DNA of 55,587 nucleotides from Pedobacter sp. ASV17 (GCF_016429065.1 NZ_JAELTX010000016.1:1-55587), one strand, 5' to 3'. Counted from the first letter of the stretch, positions 18,255-27,851 are shown. The notes: a model not told the origin generated them from the letters alone. Program-made: numbers and translations.

Positions 18255-19961
18255 CTACTTTTTCTTTGGTTCTGGCATTTTCTTCATCGGCACAATGCCA
18301 ATGCCAACAGCTTCCCTCATTCCTTTGAATACCGTCTTCCACATTAAATTAAAGAAGGAAGCTTGGGGCACTCGTTCATGGGTAACGGTCACCTTTCTGG
18401 CTTTTTCTCCTGGCACATTATCATCCTTAATTAAAATAGTATTGGCTAAAAACGAAAGCAGCCCTTTCTTTTTCTCTTTTCCATTTTCATCTTCGCCCAG
18501 CATTTTAATTTTCAAATCGGTATAGAAAAAATTAACCACACCCTTTGAGCCGCTACTATTTGCCGAAACATCAAAATAGGCACTCGTCACTTTTCCACTT
18601 TCTATGGCTATTTGCCCCAAAGGCTTCGAAATGGCATTCAGTGCCTTTAAATCAAAACCTTTTACCGTTCCTTTATATTGAAACGCAGCATTTTTAGCAG
18701 TAAGGTTAAAGTCTATTTTAACGTTCATTTCAGCAGCACCCATTACGTAGGTAGTTAAATCGGCATAAGCATGATTTTTTGAGGATAAGCGAGCACTATC
18801 ATTGGTTAAATTACTGATTGTACCATTTAAGCCGTTAAGTTTGATTGTTCCAATTTCCTTTGTTTTGGGATTGTATTCACCATACGCAACATCTACCTTG
18901 GCAATTTTCAAACGTTCCACCACTGTTGGAATAGGCAATCTGCGCAATGCCATATGTGGAAAATTCCGAGCTTTATCAATATTTGGTGGTGGCAACTCTC
19001 GGTTCATAAAAACATCAACCTTGGCTGGCCCCAAATTCACGTCCTTTACATAAAGTTCTCCATTATTATTTAAGGCAACGTAATCTATCCCCGCCAAACT
19101 AATCTTCTGAAAACTCAAATCATACCTATCCTTTTGCGCACTATATTTTCGGCTAAAAGCAAGCTTTGGATACATAGGAACCATCTTAAAGCCCCTTATC
19201 TCCAAATCTTTTCCCGTAACCGAGCCGCTAATGGTATCCAACTTTAAGGTATACATTTTATCTTTCGTTACCGATTGATAGCCTAATAATTCAAACCCAA
19301 TATTTTTACTGTGAAAAACCCTTGTGGTATCAAATTGCGATAGTGAATCAATCAGTATATCCTTCACATTAATAGAAAGGTGCTTAACCGCATTCAGTTT
19401 TTGTTTGCCATTGTAATAATCGAAATCAGCATCTTGTACCTTTATTTGACCTACCGAAATAGATTTTAGCGACTTCGAAATCAACTCGTATAAAGTCTGC
19501 TCCTTCTTTGTTGCATCCCTACGTTTAGGCACTTTATGATAAATCATATCAATGGAGGGCTGGTCCAGAATAATGGCTTTCAAGGCCACCTTCTTTTTAA
19601 AGTAAGCCGTTAACACGCCTACTCTCGATATCTTTAGATGTGCCAGCTTGATTTTAAAAAGATGGGTTGGTGCCTCTTTATTTGCTCTCAATTGATTGAA
19701 AACAGTAGTATCTGGCATAAGGCTAATGCTATCCAAAACCGCGGTTCCTGTAAGTAAATTCAGATGGATATCCTTAAAATCAATTTGATACAATCCTTTT
19801 GAAGCGTCTTTCACACCATCTTTGATTTTTGTGGTTAGGGTTGGTTTCCATTTGGCACTTAAAACCAATGCTGCAATGCCGAGCAGGACAATCATTGCAC
19901 CCAATATACCTCCAGCCCAATACCAAAATTTACGTTTACGATAGAATACCTGTTTGTCCAT
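18255..19961 (-). CDS. Large AsmA-like/DUF748-like envelope protein, paralogue 2
   Basis: This 568-aa paralogue of the 16215-18014 product has the same plan: short basic N-terminus, TM helix (about 14-34), YQIDFKDIHLNLLTGTAVLDS matching the first copy's early motif, a long beta-rich body, and the terminal motif FNLMWKTVFKGMREAVG. It lacks the extreme basic tail and ends MKKMPEPKKK. The 240-bp gap to the next gene holds a repeat, so co-transcription is possible but not assured. An envelope transport or structural role is inferred from the AsmA-like appearance only. Confidence 0.7.
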   Translation of the reverse strand: MDKQVFYRKRKFWYWAGGILGAMIVLLGIAALVLSAKWKPTLTTKIKDGVKDASKGLYQIDFKDIHLNLLTGTAVLDSISLMPDTTVFNQLRANKEAPTHLFKIKLAHLKISRVGVLTAYFKKKVALKAIILDQPSIDMIYHKVPKRRDATKKEQTLYELISKSLKSISVGQIKVQDADFDYYNGKQKLNAVKHLSINVKDILIDSLSQFDTTRVFHSKNIGFELLGYQSVTKDKMYTLKLDTISGSVTGKDLEIRGFKMVPMYPKLAFSRKYSAQKDRYDLSFQKISLAGIDYVALNNNGELYVKDVNLGPAKVDVFMNRELPPPNIDKARNFPHMALRRLPIPTVVERLKIAKVDVAYGEYNPKTKEIGTIKLNGLNGTISNLTNDSARLSSKNHAYADLTTYVMGAAEMNVKIDFNLTAKNAAFQYKGTVKGFDLKALNAISKPLGQIAIESGKVTSAYFDVSANSSGSKGVVNFFYTDLKIKMLGEDENGKEKKKGLLSFLANTILIKDDNVPGEKARKVTVTHERVPQASFFNLMWKTVFKGMREAVGIGIVPMKKMPEPKKK

Positions 19962-20068
19962 TAAATTTCTGTTAGTACCTCTAAAGACAAAATCACAGCC
20001 TTATTGTTTGTGATGATAAAGAGATTGTAAAATTACTGCCATTCTGTCATTTGTGATTAATTTTTTGT

Positions 20069-20076
20069 ATTTTTGG
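20069..20076 (+). promoter_or_regulatory. Putative -7 box of miaB
   Basis: TATTTTTG matches TAnnTTTG and lies 23 bp before the chosen ATG, giving a short leader. A TTTG at 20050-20053 could be a closely spaced -33 element. Confidence 0.5.
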
Positions 20077-20099
20077 AGCCCATAAAAACAATTTTGTTA

Positions 20100-21638
20100 A
20101 TGATCGATTTCAAGCTTCAGGATAAAACACATGATGAATCTCGCCAAGGAGAAGCGTTGGTATTAGATAAAAAAGGTGACGGAAAAAAGCTTTACATAGA
20201 GAGCTACGGTTGTCAAATGAATTTTGCGGATAGCGAAATTGTGGCCTCCATCCTTTCCGAAACTGGCTTTGAAACTACTTCCGACTATCATAATGCAGAT
20301 GTAATCTTCATTAATACCTGTTCTATCAGAGAAAATGCTGAGCAACGTGTTCGCAACAGGCTATCGCAGTTTGGTGTGGAGAAACGCAAAAATCCAAAAT
20401 TAGTAGTAGGCGTTTTAGGTTGTATGGCTGAACGTTTAAAATCTAAGTTTTTGGAAGAAGAGAAGTTGGTGGACGTAGTGGTTGGCCCTGATGCTTATCG
20501 TGATTTACCAAAGTTGATTAGCGAAGTAGAAGATGGCCGTAAGGCTGTAAACGTGATTTTATCTCGTGAAGAGACTTATGCCGACATTAGCCCCGTTCGT
20601 TTAACAGGTAATGGTATCAGTGCTTTTATTTCCATCACTCGTGGTTGCGATAACATGTGCTCTTTCTGTGTAGTGCCTTTCACTCGTGGTCGTGAGCGCA
20701 GCAGAGACCCAAAAACGATTGTGAACGAAGCCATTCATCTTTTCGAACAAGGTTATCGCGAGGTGACTTTATTGGGTCAAAACGTAGATTCGTACCATTG
20801 GAAAGATGGACAGGAAGTAAAAAGCAAAGCAGATGACTTGCAAGATGATATGAACACCTTAACGGGTGATGCCTTATTGGAAGCTTTGGTGAACAAAACC
20901 GACTTGCCTGAAAAACGTGGCGACCATAGTGCTGAAGCAATGGAAGGCAGCGTAAATTTTGCACAATTAATGGCCATGGTTGCCGAGATAAGCCCTGAAC
21001 TTAGGGTTCGTTTCTCCACCTCGCACCCCAAGGATATTACCGATGAGGTGTTGCATACCATTGCCAAATACGATAATATTTGTAACTATATCCACTTACC
21101 AGTACAAAGCGGCAACAGCCGAATTTTAAAACTCATGAACCGTACTTACGACCGTGAATGGTACATGGATCGTGTGGACGCCATTAAACGTATTATCCCT
21201 GGTTGTGCCATATCAACGGACATCATTACTGGTTTTTGTACCGAAACAGAGGAAGAGCATCAGGATACTTTGAGCATGATGGACCACGTGGTTTACAGCT
21301 TTGCTTATCAGTTTGCTTACTCAGAACGTCCTGGAACATTGGCTGCACGTAAATATGAAGACGATATTCCAGAAGAAGTAAAGATGAGGCGTTTGAATGA
21401 AATCATCCAAAAACAGCATGAAGGTTCATACGCTTACATTAAAAATTTTGTGGGCAAATCCGTTAAAGTACTTATCGAAGGTTTTTCTAAAAAATCTGAC
21501 AAGGAATACAGAGGCCGTACTGATGAGAACGTGATGGTGGTTTTCCCTGTAACAGATTCGGTAAAACCTGGTGATTACGCAAATGTTTTAGTGGAACGTT
21601 GCACTACCGCTACTTTAATTGGGGTTATAGTTGATTAA
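20100..21638 (+). CDS. miaB: tRNA-2-methylthio-N6-dimethylallyladenosine synthase
   Basis: This radical-SAM methylthiotransferase acts on i6A37 of tRNAs. The N-terminal UPF0004 domain begins [16 protein letters not shown] and carries the three auxiliary-cluster cysteines ([24 protein letters not shown]). The radical-SAM motif is [20 protein letters not shown]-terminal TRAM domain follows ([20 protein letters not shown]). ATG 20100 is the start; a TTG 27 bp earlier overlaps the promoter box. An insertion of roughly 45-50 residues after [11 protein letters not shown], rich in Asp/Glu/Leu, is absent from E. coli-type MiaB. It is the first gene of the miaB to secG run. Confidence 0.96.
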   Translation: MIDFKLQDKTHDESRQGEALVLDKKGDGKKLYIESYGCQMNFADSEIVASILSETGFETTSDYHNADVIFINTCSIRENAEQRVRNRLSQFGVEKRKNPKLVVGVLGCMAERLKSKFLEEEKLVDVVVGPDAYRDLPKLISEVEDGRKAVNVILSREETYADISPVRLTGNGISAFISITRGCDNMCSFCVVPFTRGRERSRDPKTIVNEAIHLFEQGYREVTLLGQNVDSYHWKDGQEVKSKADDLQDDMNTLTGDALLEALVNKTDLPEKRGDHSAEAMEGSVNFAQLMAMVAEISPELRVRFSTSHPKDITDEVLHTIAKYDNICNYIHLPVQSGNSRILKLMNRTYDREWYMDRVDAIKRIIPGCAISTDIITGFCTETEEEHQDTLSMMDHVVYSFAYQFAYSERPGTLAARKYEDDIPEEVKMRRLNEIIQKQHEGSYAYIKNFVGKSVKVLIEGFSKKSDKEYRGRTDENVMVVFPVTDSVKPGDYANVLVERCTTATLIGVIVD

Positions 21639-21705
21639 GTTACCTGTTACGGGTTTTGTGTGATGGGCACTCCAAACGCAAAACTTGTAACCCATAACAG
21701 TAAAT

Positions 21706-22941
21706 ATGGATACACAAAGCATCAAACAACGTTTTGGCATCATTGGCAACTCGCCTTTGTTGAACCGAGCGATAGATACAGCTAGTCAGGTTGCTCCTAC
21801 GGATATGTCGGTACTTATTACTGGTGAAAGTGGAAGTGGTAAAGAAGTTTTTTCGCATATTATCCATCAATTGAGTACCCGCAAGCACGGAAGTTTTATT
21901 GCCGTGAACTGTGGTGCTATTCCAGAAGGAACCATTGATTCGGAATTATTTGGTCACGAAAAAGGATCTTTTACAGGGGCTCATGAAGCTCGTAAAGGTT
22001 ATTTTGAGGTGGCTAATGGCGGCACCATTTTTTTAGATGAGGTTGCCGAACTACCTATTGGCACGCAGGCCCGCTTACTTCGTATTCTCGAAAGTGGTGA
22101 ATACCTGCGTGTAGGATCATCCAAAGTACAAAAAACGGATGTAAGGATTATAGCAGCCACCAACGTTGATGTTTATGAAAGTGTACGCAAGGGCAAATTT
22201 CGTGAAGATTTATATTATCGTTTAAATACTGTGCCTTTGCGAATCCCCCCATTAAGGGAACGTAAAGATGATATTTACCTGCTTTTCAGAAAATTTGTTT
22301 CAGATTTCAGCAATAAATACCGCACGCCAGGCATACAATTGGACAATGAATCGGTCCAAATACTAAGCAATTACAGTTGGCCTGGAAACGTGAGGCAATT
22401 AAAAAATATTGCCGAGCAGGTTTGTGTGCTTGAAAAAGACCGCAATGTAACGGCTACTGCTTTATTAAACTATATTCCCAACGAGCAGAACAACAACCTG
22501 CCAATGGCGGTAAGTAGCAATAGTAAAGAGGATTTCTCTGAACGTGATATCTTATACAAAGTGCTGTTCGACATGAAGAAAGATATGGTTGAACTGAAAA
22601 AACTAGTGGCCGAAATTATCCAAAACGGTGGTGGAAACATGGCCCATGTCATTGCCGACAATCCGCAGTACATTAACCAGCTTTATCAAGATGTTGATTT
22701 GAACAATCATTCGTCTGAACCAACGTTAACCATTAAGCATCCCTCTCAAAACATGCCCAATGATTTTAATTTTGCCCATGACGCAGAAGAAGTGGAAGAA
22801 TCGCTATCATTGGTAGATAAAGAATCGGATTTGATTAAAAAAGCGTTGAAGAAACATAAAGGCAAGCGCAAATTTGCAGCGCAAGAATTAGGCATTTCTG
22901 AACGTACGCTTTACAGAAAAATAAAAGAGCTAAATCTTTAA
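21706..22941 (+). CDS. Sigma-54-dependent transcriptional activator without receiver domain
   Basis: The 411-aa protein starts almost directly with the AAA+ sigma-54 interaction domain: Walker A GESGSGKE (40-47), the sigma-contact loop GSFTGA (87-92, usual form GAFTGA), Walker B GGTIFLDE (105-112), and WPGNVRQLKN as sensor/arginine region. A linker with a helical segment follows, then a Fis-type helix-turn-helix at the C-terminus (KRKFAAQELGISERTLYRKI). With no receiver or PAS domain, activity must be set by level or by a partner. It is 10 bp upstream of lptE. No convincing -24/-12 promoter was found in the window. Confidence 0.93.
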   Translation: MDTQSIKQRFGIIGNSPLLNRAIDTASQVAPTDMSVLITGESGSGKEVFSHIIHQLSTRKHGSFIAVNCGAIPEGTIDSELFGHEKGSFTGAHEARKGYFEVANGGTIFLDEVAELPIGTQARLLRILESGEYLRVGSSKVQKTDVRIIAATNVDVYESVRKGKFREDLYYRLNTVPLRIPPLRERKDDIYLLFRKFVSDFSNKYRTPGIQLDNESVQILSNYSWPGNVRQLKNIAEQVCVLEKDRNVTATALLNYIPNEQNNNLPMAVSSNSKEDFSERDILYKVLFDMKKDMVELKKLVAEIIQNGGGNMAHVIADNPQYINQLYQDVDLNNHSSEPTLTIKHPSQNMPNDFNFAHDAEEVEESLSLVDKESDLIKKALKKHKGKRKFAAQELGISERTLYRKIKELNL

Positions 22942-22951
22942 TACAATACTG

Positions 22952-23458
22952 ATGAAAAGAATATTGTTTTTTCTAGCGGTTGTGGCAATAGCTGGTTGCA
23001 GCTATAAATTTAACGGAGCTTCTATCCCTCCTGCAATGAAGACCCTTAATGTAAGGTTTTTTGAAAACAACGCCCCTTTGGTAATTCCTACACTTGCACA
23101 ATCTTTTACAGAAGAATTGAAGGAACGTATTCGTACGCAAAGTAGGTTAAGCATTACACAAAATGATGCCGATGCCATTATGGAAGGCAGAATTACGGGA
23201 TATGATCTTAGGCCCGTAGCTTTTACCGACAACAGGCAACCTACTGCTGGAGCTACCCGCTTAACCATAACCGTAGAAGTAAAATACACCAACAACCTCG
23301 ATACTGGAAAGGTAAAAACAAGCTTCAACGAAACATTTAGTGCCTTCACTGAGTTTCCAGCTAACCAAAACCTACAAACTCAGCAACAAGCTTTAATCAA
23401 AAAGGTAACCACACAGCTTACAGAGAACATTTTTAACCGCGCTTTTGCCCAATGGTAA
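22952..23458 (+). CDS. lptE: LPS-assembly lipoprotein LptE
   Basis: The 168-aa lipoprotein has its lipobox at Cys16 (AIAGCSYKF) and the conserved start YKFNGASIPPAMKTLNVRFFEN typical of Bacteroidetes LptE; SFTEELKERIRTQSRL also matches. LptE plugs the LptD barrel that inserts LPS in the outer leaflet. It begins 10 bp after the activator gene and is followed by the acidic protein and secG, so the group is an envelope-biogenesis operon. Confidence 0.88.
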   Translation: MKRILFFLAVVAIAGCSYKFNGASIPPAMKTLNVRFFENNAPLVIPTLAQSFTEELKERIRTQSRLSITQNDADAIMEGRITGYDLRPVAFTDNRQPTAGATRLTITVEVKYTNNLDTGKVKTSFNETFSAFTEFPANQNLQTQQQALIKKVTTQLTENIFNRAFAQW

Positions 23459-23491
23459 ATAAAATGTATTTTCATTTGTTAACTTAGCGCA

Positions 23492-24964
23492 ATGGAGTTG
23501 AATATAGAGAAAACGCAACAATTGGAAAAACTACTTGCTAGGCCAGCTTTGGTCACACAAGAAGATGTCCCATTTTTGCAAAATCTTGTTGAAGATTACC
23601 CCTATTTTCAGCCATTATACCTACTGTTGGCCAAGGCCAGTAACGGAAATACCGAACACCAAAGCGCACTCACCAAAGCCGCCTTATATACCAACGGTGG
23701 TATTTTACATCGTGTGCTACATGAGCCACACCTACAAACAGTTGAAGAAATTGCAGTGGTGAACAATCCTGTTTGGAGCAATCAACAGCAAATAGCAATC
23801 GCTGCTAAAAATACTGAAGAAATACCACCAACCGTTCCTACAGAGACTACAGCACCTACCGCCATTGCCGATGCGCCCGAAATTGAGAACTTGGAACCTT
23901 TGCCTCACGAAGTGATTTTAAAGGAACCAAGCAAAGAAATAGAAAAATCAGAAGTAGTTGAAGCTGTTGAACCAACTGTTGTTGAAGAAACCAAAACCAC
24001 TCCTCCAGATTTTGTGGTGCCAGAGATTGAAAATTTGGAGCCGTTACCAAATGAGGTCATTAAGGTTTGTGAACCCGCACCAGAAGTAAGTGAAGAGGCC
24101 GTTTCTCCAGAAGTTGAAGCAAAGGAGGCTGATGACCAAGAAATTTTTGAGGAAATTGGCGAAGTGACGCTTACTGACGAACATTTATCAAAAGCTGAAA
24201 CTGAAGAAAATAGCGTTGAAGAAGCTGCCCTTGAAGAAAATATAGCTGAAGAGGCCGAGGAAGTGGAAATTGTTGAACCACAAGTTGACGATGCTGTAGA
24301 TAAAGCCGAGGAACAAAACGACGAAAGCCTAACCAAGGCTAACTTCTTTGCTTTTGACCCTAGTTTTGAAACCGAAGCTGCTCCAGAGGAAGAAGAAGAG
24401 AGTGAAGAAATAGAGGCACTTCCAGCACCGCCGCAACCAGAAAATATTGTAGAAGAAGTATCTGCGAAGGAAAATATCATTAGCAAGTACGATGATGATC
24501 AGCTTCCATTTACCTTTTTATGGTGGCTGGCGAAAACGCGTAAAGATCATGAGCAGATTTTTAGGCCTTTTGCTTCTCCCGCGAAAACAAATTCGCCAAC
24601 GCCAGATTTGCAGCAACAATACGTAGAGAATATTTTTCACATACAGGCTCCTTTTGAACCTGGGCAAGAAGTACAGGTCCCAACAACCGAGAACCTAACG
24701 AAAGAAAGTAAAATTATTGATTCGTTCATTAAAAACGATCCACAAATAAAGGCGCTAAAGCCGCATCAAATCAATAACGAAAACAAAGCTAAACGAAGTG
24801 CCGAGGACAATTACGACATGGTATCTGAAACTTTAGCACAAATCTATATCGAGCAAATGCTTTATCACAAGGCGATAGATACTTATCAAAAATTAAGTTT
24901 GAAATTTCCAGAAAAAAGCCGTTACTTTGCCGACCTTATACAGTCTTTGGAAAAGAAAATTTAA
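23492..24964 (+). CDS. Acidic low-complexity protein with TPR-like C-terminus, unknown function
   Basis: The 490-aa protein is encoded between lptE and secG. Residues 1-90 are ordered, with LNIEKTQQLEKLLARPALV and YFQPLYLLLAKASN suggesting a helical-repeat start. About 110-325 is very rich in Glu/Val/Pro, with a partly repeated phrase EIENLEPLP seen twice. The C-terminus (from about 420) looks like one TPR hairpin: AQIYIEQMLYHKAIDTYQKL. No signal peptide is seen, so it is probably cytoplasmic. Function is unknown; position conservation next to secG suggests a link to envelope or secretion, but that is inference. Confidence 0.75.
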   Translation: MELNIEKTQQLEKLLARPALVTQEDVPFLQNLVEDYPYFQPLYLLLAKASNGNTEHQSALTKAALYTNGGILHRVLHEPHLQTVEEIAVVNNPVWSNQQQIAIAAKNTEEIPPTVPTETTAPTAIADAPEIENLEPLPHEVILKEPSKEIEKSEVVEAVEPTVVEETKTTPPDFVVPEIENLEPLPNEVIKVCEPAPEVSEEAVSPEVEAKEADDQEIFEEIGEVTLTDEHLSKAETEENSVEEAALEENIAEEAEEVEIVEPQVDDAVDKAEEQNDESLTKANFFAFDPSFETEAAPEEEEESEEIEALPAPPQPENIVEEVSAKENIISKYDDDQLPFTFLWWLAKTRKDHEQIFRPFASPAKTNSPTPDLQQQYVENIFHIQAPFEPGQEVQVPTTENLTKESKIIDSFIKNDPQIKALKPHQINNENKAKRSAEDNYDMVSETLAQIYIEQMLYHKAIDTYQKLSLKFPEKSRYFADLIQSLEKKI

Positions 24965-24978
24965 AATTATTATACGAT

Positions 24979-25341
24979 ATGTTAATCTTATTTATTGTTT
25001 TATTAGTAATTGTATGCGTAGCACTAGGTCTGTTTGTATTGATACAAAACCCTAAAGGTGGTGGTTTAGCTACTGGTGGCGCTAGCAGCAATATGTTTGG
25101 CGTACAACGTACTGGCGATGTACTAGAAAAAGGTACTTGGGTTTTATTAGCCCTAATCGTAGTTTTCTCTTTAGCGATTACCGCAATGAGCAAATCAGGT
25201 TCAACTACTGGTACTGGTTCAAAAATTGATGAGCATATCAATAAAGCTGCAACACCTTCTCCAATTGGCGGCGGTTTGCCAACTACTAAACAAGCTCCTG
25301 CAGCAACAGCACCTAAAGCTGCTGACACTACCAAAAAATAG
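24979..25341 (+). CDS. secG: Preprotein translocase subunit SecG
   Basis: This 120-aa inner-membrane protein helps SecYE-driven export. It has two TM helices (about residues 2-22 and 52-70) flanking the conserved IQNPKGGGLATGGASSNMFG loop region. A Ser/Thr/Pro-rich tail (residues 75-120) makes it longer than the E. coli protein, as is normal in Bacteroidetes. It starts 14 bp after the acidic gene and is followed by a strong terminator, which ends the conserved block. Confidence 0.95.
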   Translation: MLILFIVLLVIVCVALGLFVLIQNPKGGGLATGGASSNMFGVQRTGDVLEKGTWVLLALIVVFSLAITAMSKSGSTTGTGSKIDEHINKAATPSPIGGGLPTTKQAPAATAPKAADTTKK

Positions 25342-25370
25342 ATTTCTACAAAACGAAATATAAATGTAAG

Positions 25371-25400
25371 CTCCTTGGTTAACCGCCAAGGAGTTTTTTT
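25371..25400 (+). terminator. Intrinsic terminator after secG
   Basis: CTCCTTGG (25371-25378) pairs with CCAAGGAG (25386-25393), followed by seven Ts. Confidence 0.9.
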
Positions 25401-25459
25401 GTTTTAAAATCGGCTCATTTGCCAACTACCATCAAAATTTTGCAACCATACTGACTTAG

Positions 25460-25477
25460 AAAACTTTAAAAAGTTTT
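25460..25477. promoter_or_regulatory. Perfect 18-bp palindrome upstream of the metallopeptidase-like lipoprotein
   Basis: AAAACTTTAAAAAGTTTT is self-complementary and lies 40 bp before ATG 25518. It could be an operator or a promoter-proximal A/T palindrome. Confidence 0.4.
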
Positions 25478-25517
25478 GCTTACCTTACATTTTCATCAAC
25501 CAGTAACAAATGCTCTT

Positions 25518-27140
25518 ATGAAATCAAAATTGACCTCCCACAAACATTTTCGCACCACAGTTAGCCTGTTTTTTTTAGCGATGGTCACGATGCTATTCAT
25601 TAACGCTTGCAAAAAAGAATTGCTATTAGGTGCCGAAAGCCCAACACCGGCGATGCTCAACAAAGCCAAATTATTCTACAGCCAACAGACCACTTCATTG
25701 CCAAAGATAAGCTCGGCAAACCAGGGCGGGGCCGGAGAAAATACCTATAACCAAGAGTTGGAAGAAAAAAAGGCGCCCATCTGGAATGAGGCAAAAATGG
25801 AGAAGACTACGGACGGAAGAACCGTTATGACCGTTCCGTTAAATAAGAACAACCTTGCCAACAAAGATATCGACTATGTCAGGAAATACGTATTTGAAGA
25901 ACGCAATGGCGATATCACCCAGGGGAAGATCGTAGAGGTGATAGGCGCTACCGAACTTATCGATGAAAAAGGCGAATCGACAGTTACAAAGTATAAAGAC
26001 AAACAGATAGAGGGATTTAGCGGGGCTGTGATCAGCTACGACCTGAACTATAAATACCTAGAGGGGTATCACTATCAAAAAGGCAGGCAGGTTCCGAGCA
26101 TGGTGAGAATAAGGGCCAAACCACCCGAAACAAAGGCAACAGGCGGCGGGAAGGGTAAGCTTGCCAGCGCGAATATACCCAACAAAATAAGCTATGAAAT
26201 AGGGAACGATGGACAGACCCAGACCTGTACCAACTGGTACATGGTTACCTCCTATTATGACCAGTATGGCGATTTTATGTATTCTACGGAAACCTACCTT
26301 GGCACCACCTGCTCCGGACCTACCGGACCTGTTGGCCCTCCCCCTATAGGCGGCGGCTCAACGGAGATTGTGAGGTACGACTGTGCAATGGAGCCAAATG
26401 GAGAAGCGTATGAAGCAGATTGTGGGTGTATTGGTGGTAGTACGGGGATTGAAAGTTGTCCGCCTAAAGAAATTATTGATAGTCTAACTGACAAATGCAT
26501 AAAAAATGCAAAAAATATAGTGATAACTCAAAATGGATGGGTCAACTCATTACTTAGAAATTTCACGAGTAATAATTCTTTTAGTCCAAACTATACATGG
26601 ATATTAAAAAACAAAACATTATCAGATGCTGAATTAGCTTCTACTGGAAACTGGGATAGAGTAAATAAAAAAGTTACTACTATTATTGATGAAACTAAAT
26701 TCGTAAATGCTTCTGATTTAGCAATTGTTAAAACATTGCTACACGAGGGTATACACGCCTACCTTGTTGCTTATTTTGCGAATGACCCTCTTAATGCTAA
26801 CAAAGAATACAGTGCATTATTCGACGCATATTTCAGTTCAAAAAGACCTGATTTAAATGAAATCCACCACAATGAAATGGCTAGAATATTCGTAGACCAA
26901 ATTGCTATTTCCCTTAGAGAATATGGAGATTCAAAAGGTTATACTTTTTCTTCTTCACTTGAAAAAGAAAGATTCTATAGTGATCTATCTTGGGGAGGAT
27001 TGTTCGAATCAAATGCTTTTAAAGCTATGTCAACTCAAGAACAAGATAGAATAAAAAATGTTATTTCAATAGAACAAAAGGGAGAAAATACTTTAGGTAC
27101 CAAAACAACACCAACAGGCAGAATTGGAGGATGTCAATGA
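25518..27140 (+). CDS. Mosaic lipoprotein with C-terminal HExxH metallopeptidase-like domain (putative toxin)
   Basis: The 540-aa product from ATG 25518 has a lipobox Cys31 (FINACKKEL) and a secreted N-terminal region of about 270 residues. A proline/glycine hinge (GPVGPPPIGGGST) and a short Cys-rich unit (YDCAMEPNGEAYEADCGC) follow. The C-terminal domain holds HEGIH (409-413) with a later IHHNEMAR that may supply the third zinc ligand. DNA up to about 26440 is richer in G/C, while the C-terminal part is sharply A/T-rich. The next gene overlaps the stop. This architecture matches polymorphic toxins with exchangeable C-termini. It could instead be an ordinary surface protease. A TTG at 25476 also opens the frame. 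Confidence 0.7.
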   Translation: MKSKLTSHKHFRTTVSLFFLAMVTMLFINACKKELLLGAESPTPAMLNKAKLFYSQQTTSLPKISSANQGGAGENTYNQELEEKKAPIWNEAKMEKTTDGRTVMTVPLNKNNLANKDIDYVRKYVFEERNGDITQGKIVEVIGATELIDEKGESTVTKYKDKQIEGFSGAVISYDLNYKYLEGYHYQKGRQVPSMVRIRAKPPETKATGGGKGKLASANIPNKISYEIGNDGQTQTCTNWYMVTSYYDQYGDFMYSTETYLGTTCSGPTGPVGPPPIGGGSTEIVRYDCAMEPNGEAYEADCGCIGGSTGIESCPPKEIIDSLTDKCIKNAKNIVITQNGWVNSLLRNFTSNNSFSPNYTWILKNKTLSDAELASTGNWDRVNKKVTTIIDETKFVNASDLAIVKTLLHEGIHAYLVAYFANDPLNANKEYSALFDAYFSSKRPDLNEIHHNEMARIFVDQIAISLREYGDSKGYTFSSSLEKERFYSDLSWGGLFESNAFKAMSTQEQDRIKNVISIEQKGENTLGTKTTPTGRIGGCQ

Positions 27141-27784
27141 GAAAAACAATCTATATTGCTTCATTTATATTAACAGCAAGCATAAATATCTGCAAAGCTC
27201 AAAAGATTTTGGGGACTTATCGTGAAATAGGGAAACCAGAACACGCGATAACTTTTAGTAAAGAAACATTTAAAGAGGAATTTAAAGATGATCTTCTTAC
27301 AAAAAAAGGATATGGCAGCTATTATTTCAAGAATAATAAACTTACACTTTCCTATAAGGATTATCCTCAACAAGATACGTCTCGTTATGAACTTATAAAT
27401 TTAGGGACATTAAATAATGTGAATTTAGACATCACCATTTTTGACGCGGCATTAAAGCCCATGTGGGGTATTTACGGCTGTAGAGATCTAGATAATAATA
27501 TATTAAACATAGTCGGAACCGATAAGGAAGGGCGAGGTAACATGACTATTTTCAACAATAAGAATATCGGGTATTTTACCATTGATTGTGTTGGCTATTA
27601 TAGAATATCGATCCCTATAAAGAAGATAATGGGTAAGGCAATGGCAATAAAAGCTTACTTAAAACCTCAAGAAAATTATTACATAGAACCAGGTACCAAT
27701 GTATATCAAGTTGTGCAATCTACTTCAAAACAATTAATACTAAGTAAAGCAGGGACAACCTATACTTTTGAAAAAATTGAATAA
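27137..27784 (+). CDS. Small secreted protein overlapping the lipoprotein gene (putative periplasmic immunity protein)
   Basis: The start ATG 27137 overlaps the preceding stop as ATGA, so translation is coupled. ATG 27131 in the same frame is an alternative. The product (215 aa) has a signal peptide ending NICKAQ and no recognised domain; the mature part looks beta-rich. No lipobox is seen, so it is probably periplasmic. Immediate coupling to a mosaic metallopeptidase gene and equally A/T-rich DNA suggest it neutralises that protein's C-terminal domain in the periplasm. That function is inference from position. Confidence 0.65.
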   Translation: MRKTIYIASFILTASINICKAQKILGTYREIGKPEHAITFSKETFKEEFKDDLLTKKGYGSYYFKNNKLTLSYKDYPQQDTSRYELINLGTLNNVNLDITIFDAALKPMWGIYGCRDLDNNILNIVGTDKEGRGNMTIFNNKNIGYFTIDCVGYYRISIPIKKIMGKAMAIKAYLKPQENYYIEPGTNVYQVVQSTSKQLILSKAGTTYTFEKIE

Positions 27785-27815
27785 AAAACCATCCCTTTTG
27801 GGTTAAGCATTTTAC

Positions 27816-27851
27816 CTAACGCAAGCATTAGCGTAGCGGTGCTTGTGTTAG
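27816..27851. repeat. Inverted repeat separating two cassettes
   Basis: CTAACGCAAGCA (27816-27827) pairs with TGCTTGTGTTAG (27840-27851), with one G-T pair. It lies after the putative immunity gene and directly abuts the orphan open frame at 27852, as expected for a boundary or terminator. Confidence 0.65.

Noticed and set aside
23905..24486. 193-aa minus-strand Ser-rich frame opposite the acidic gene
   Set aside because: It is the antisense of Glu/Ala codons in the plus-strand gene, which has the better start and operon position.
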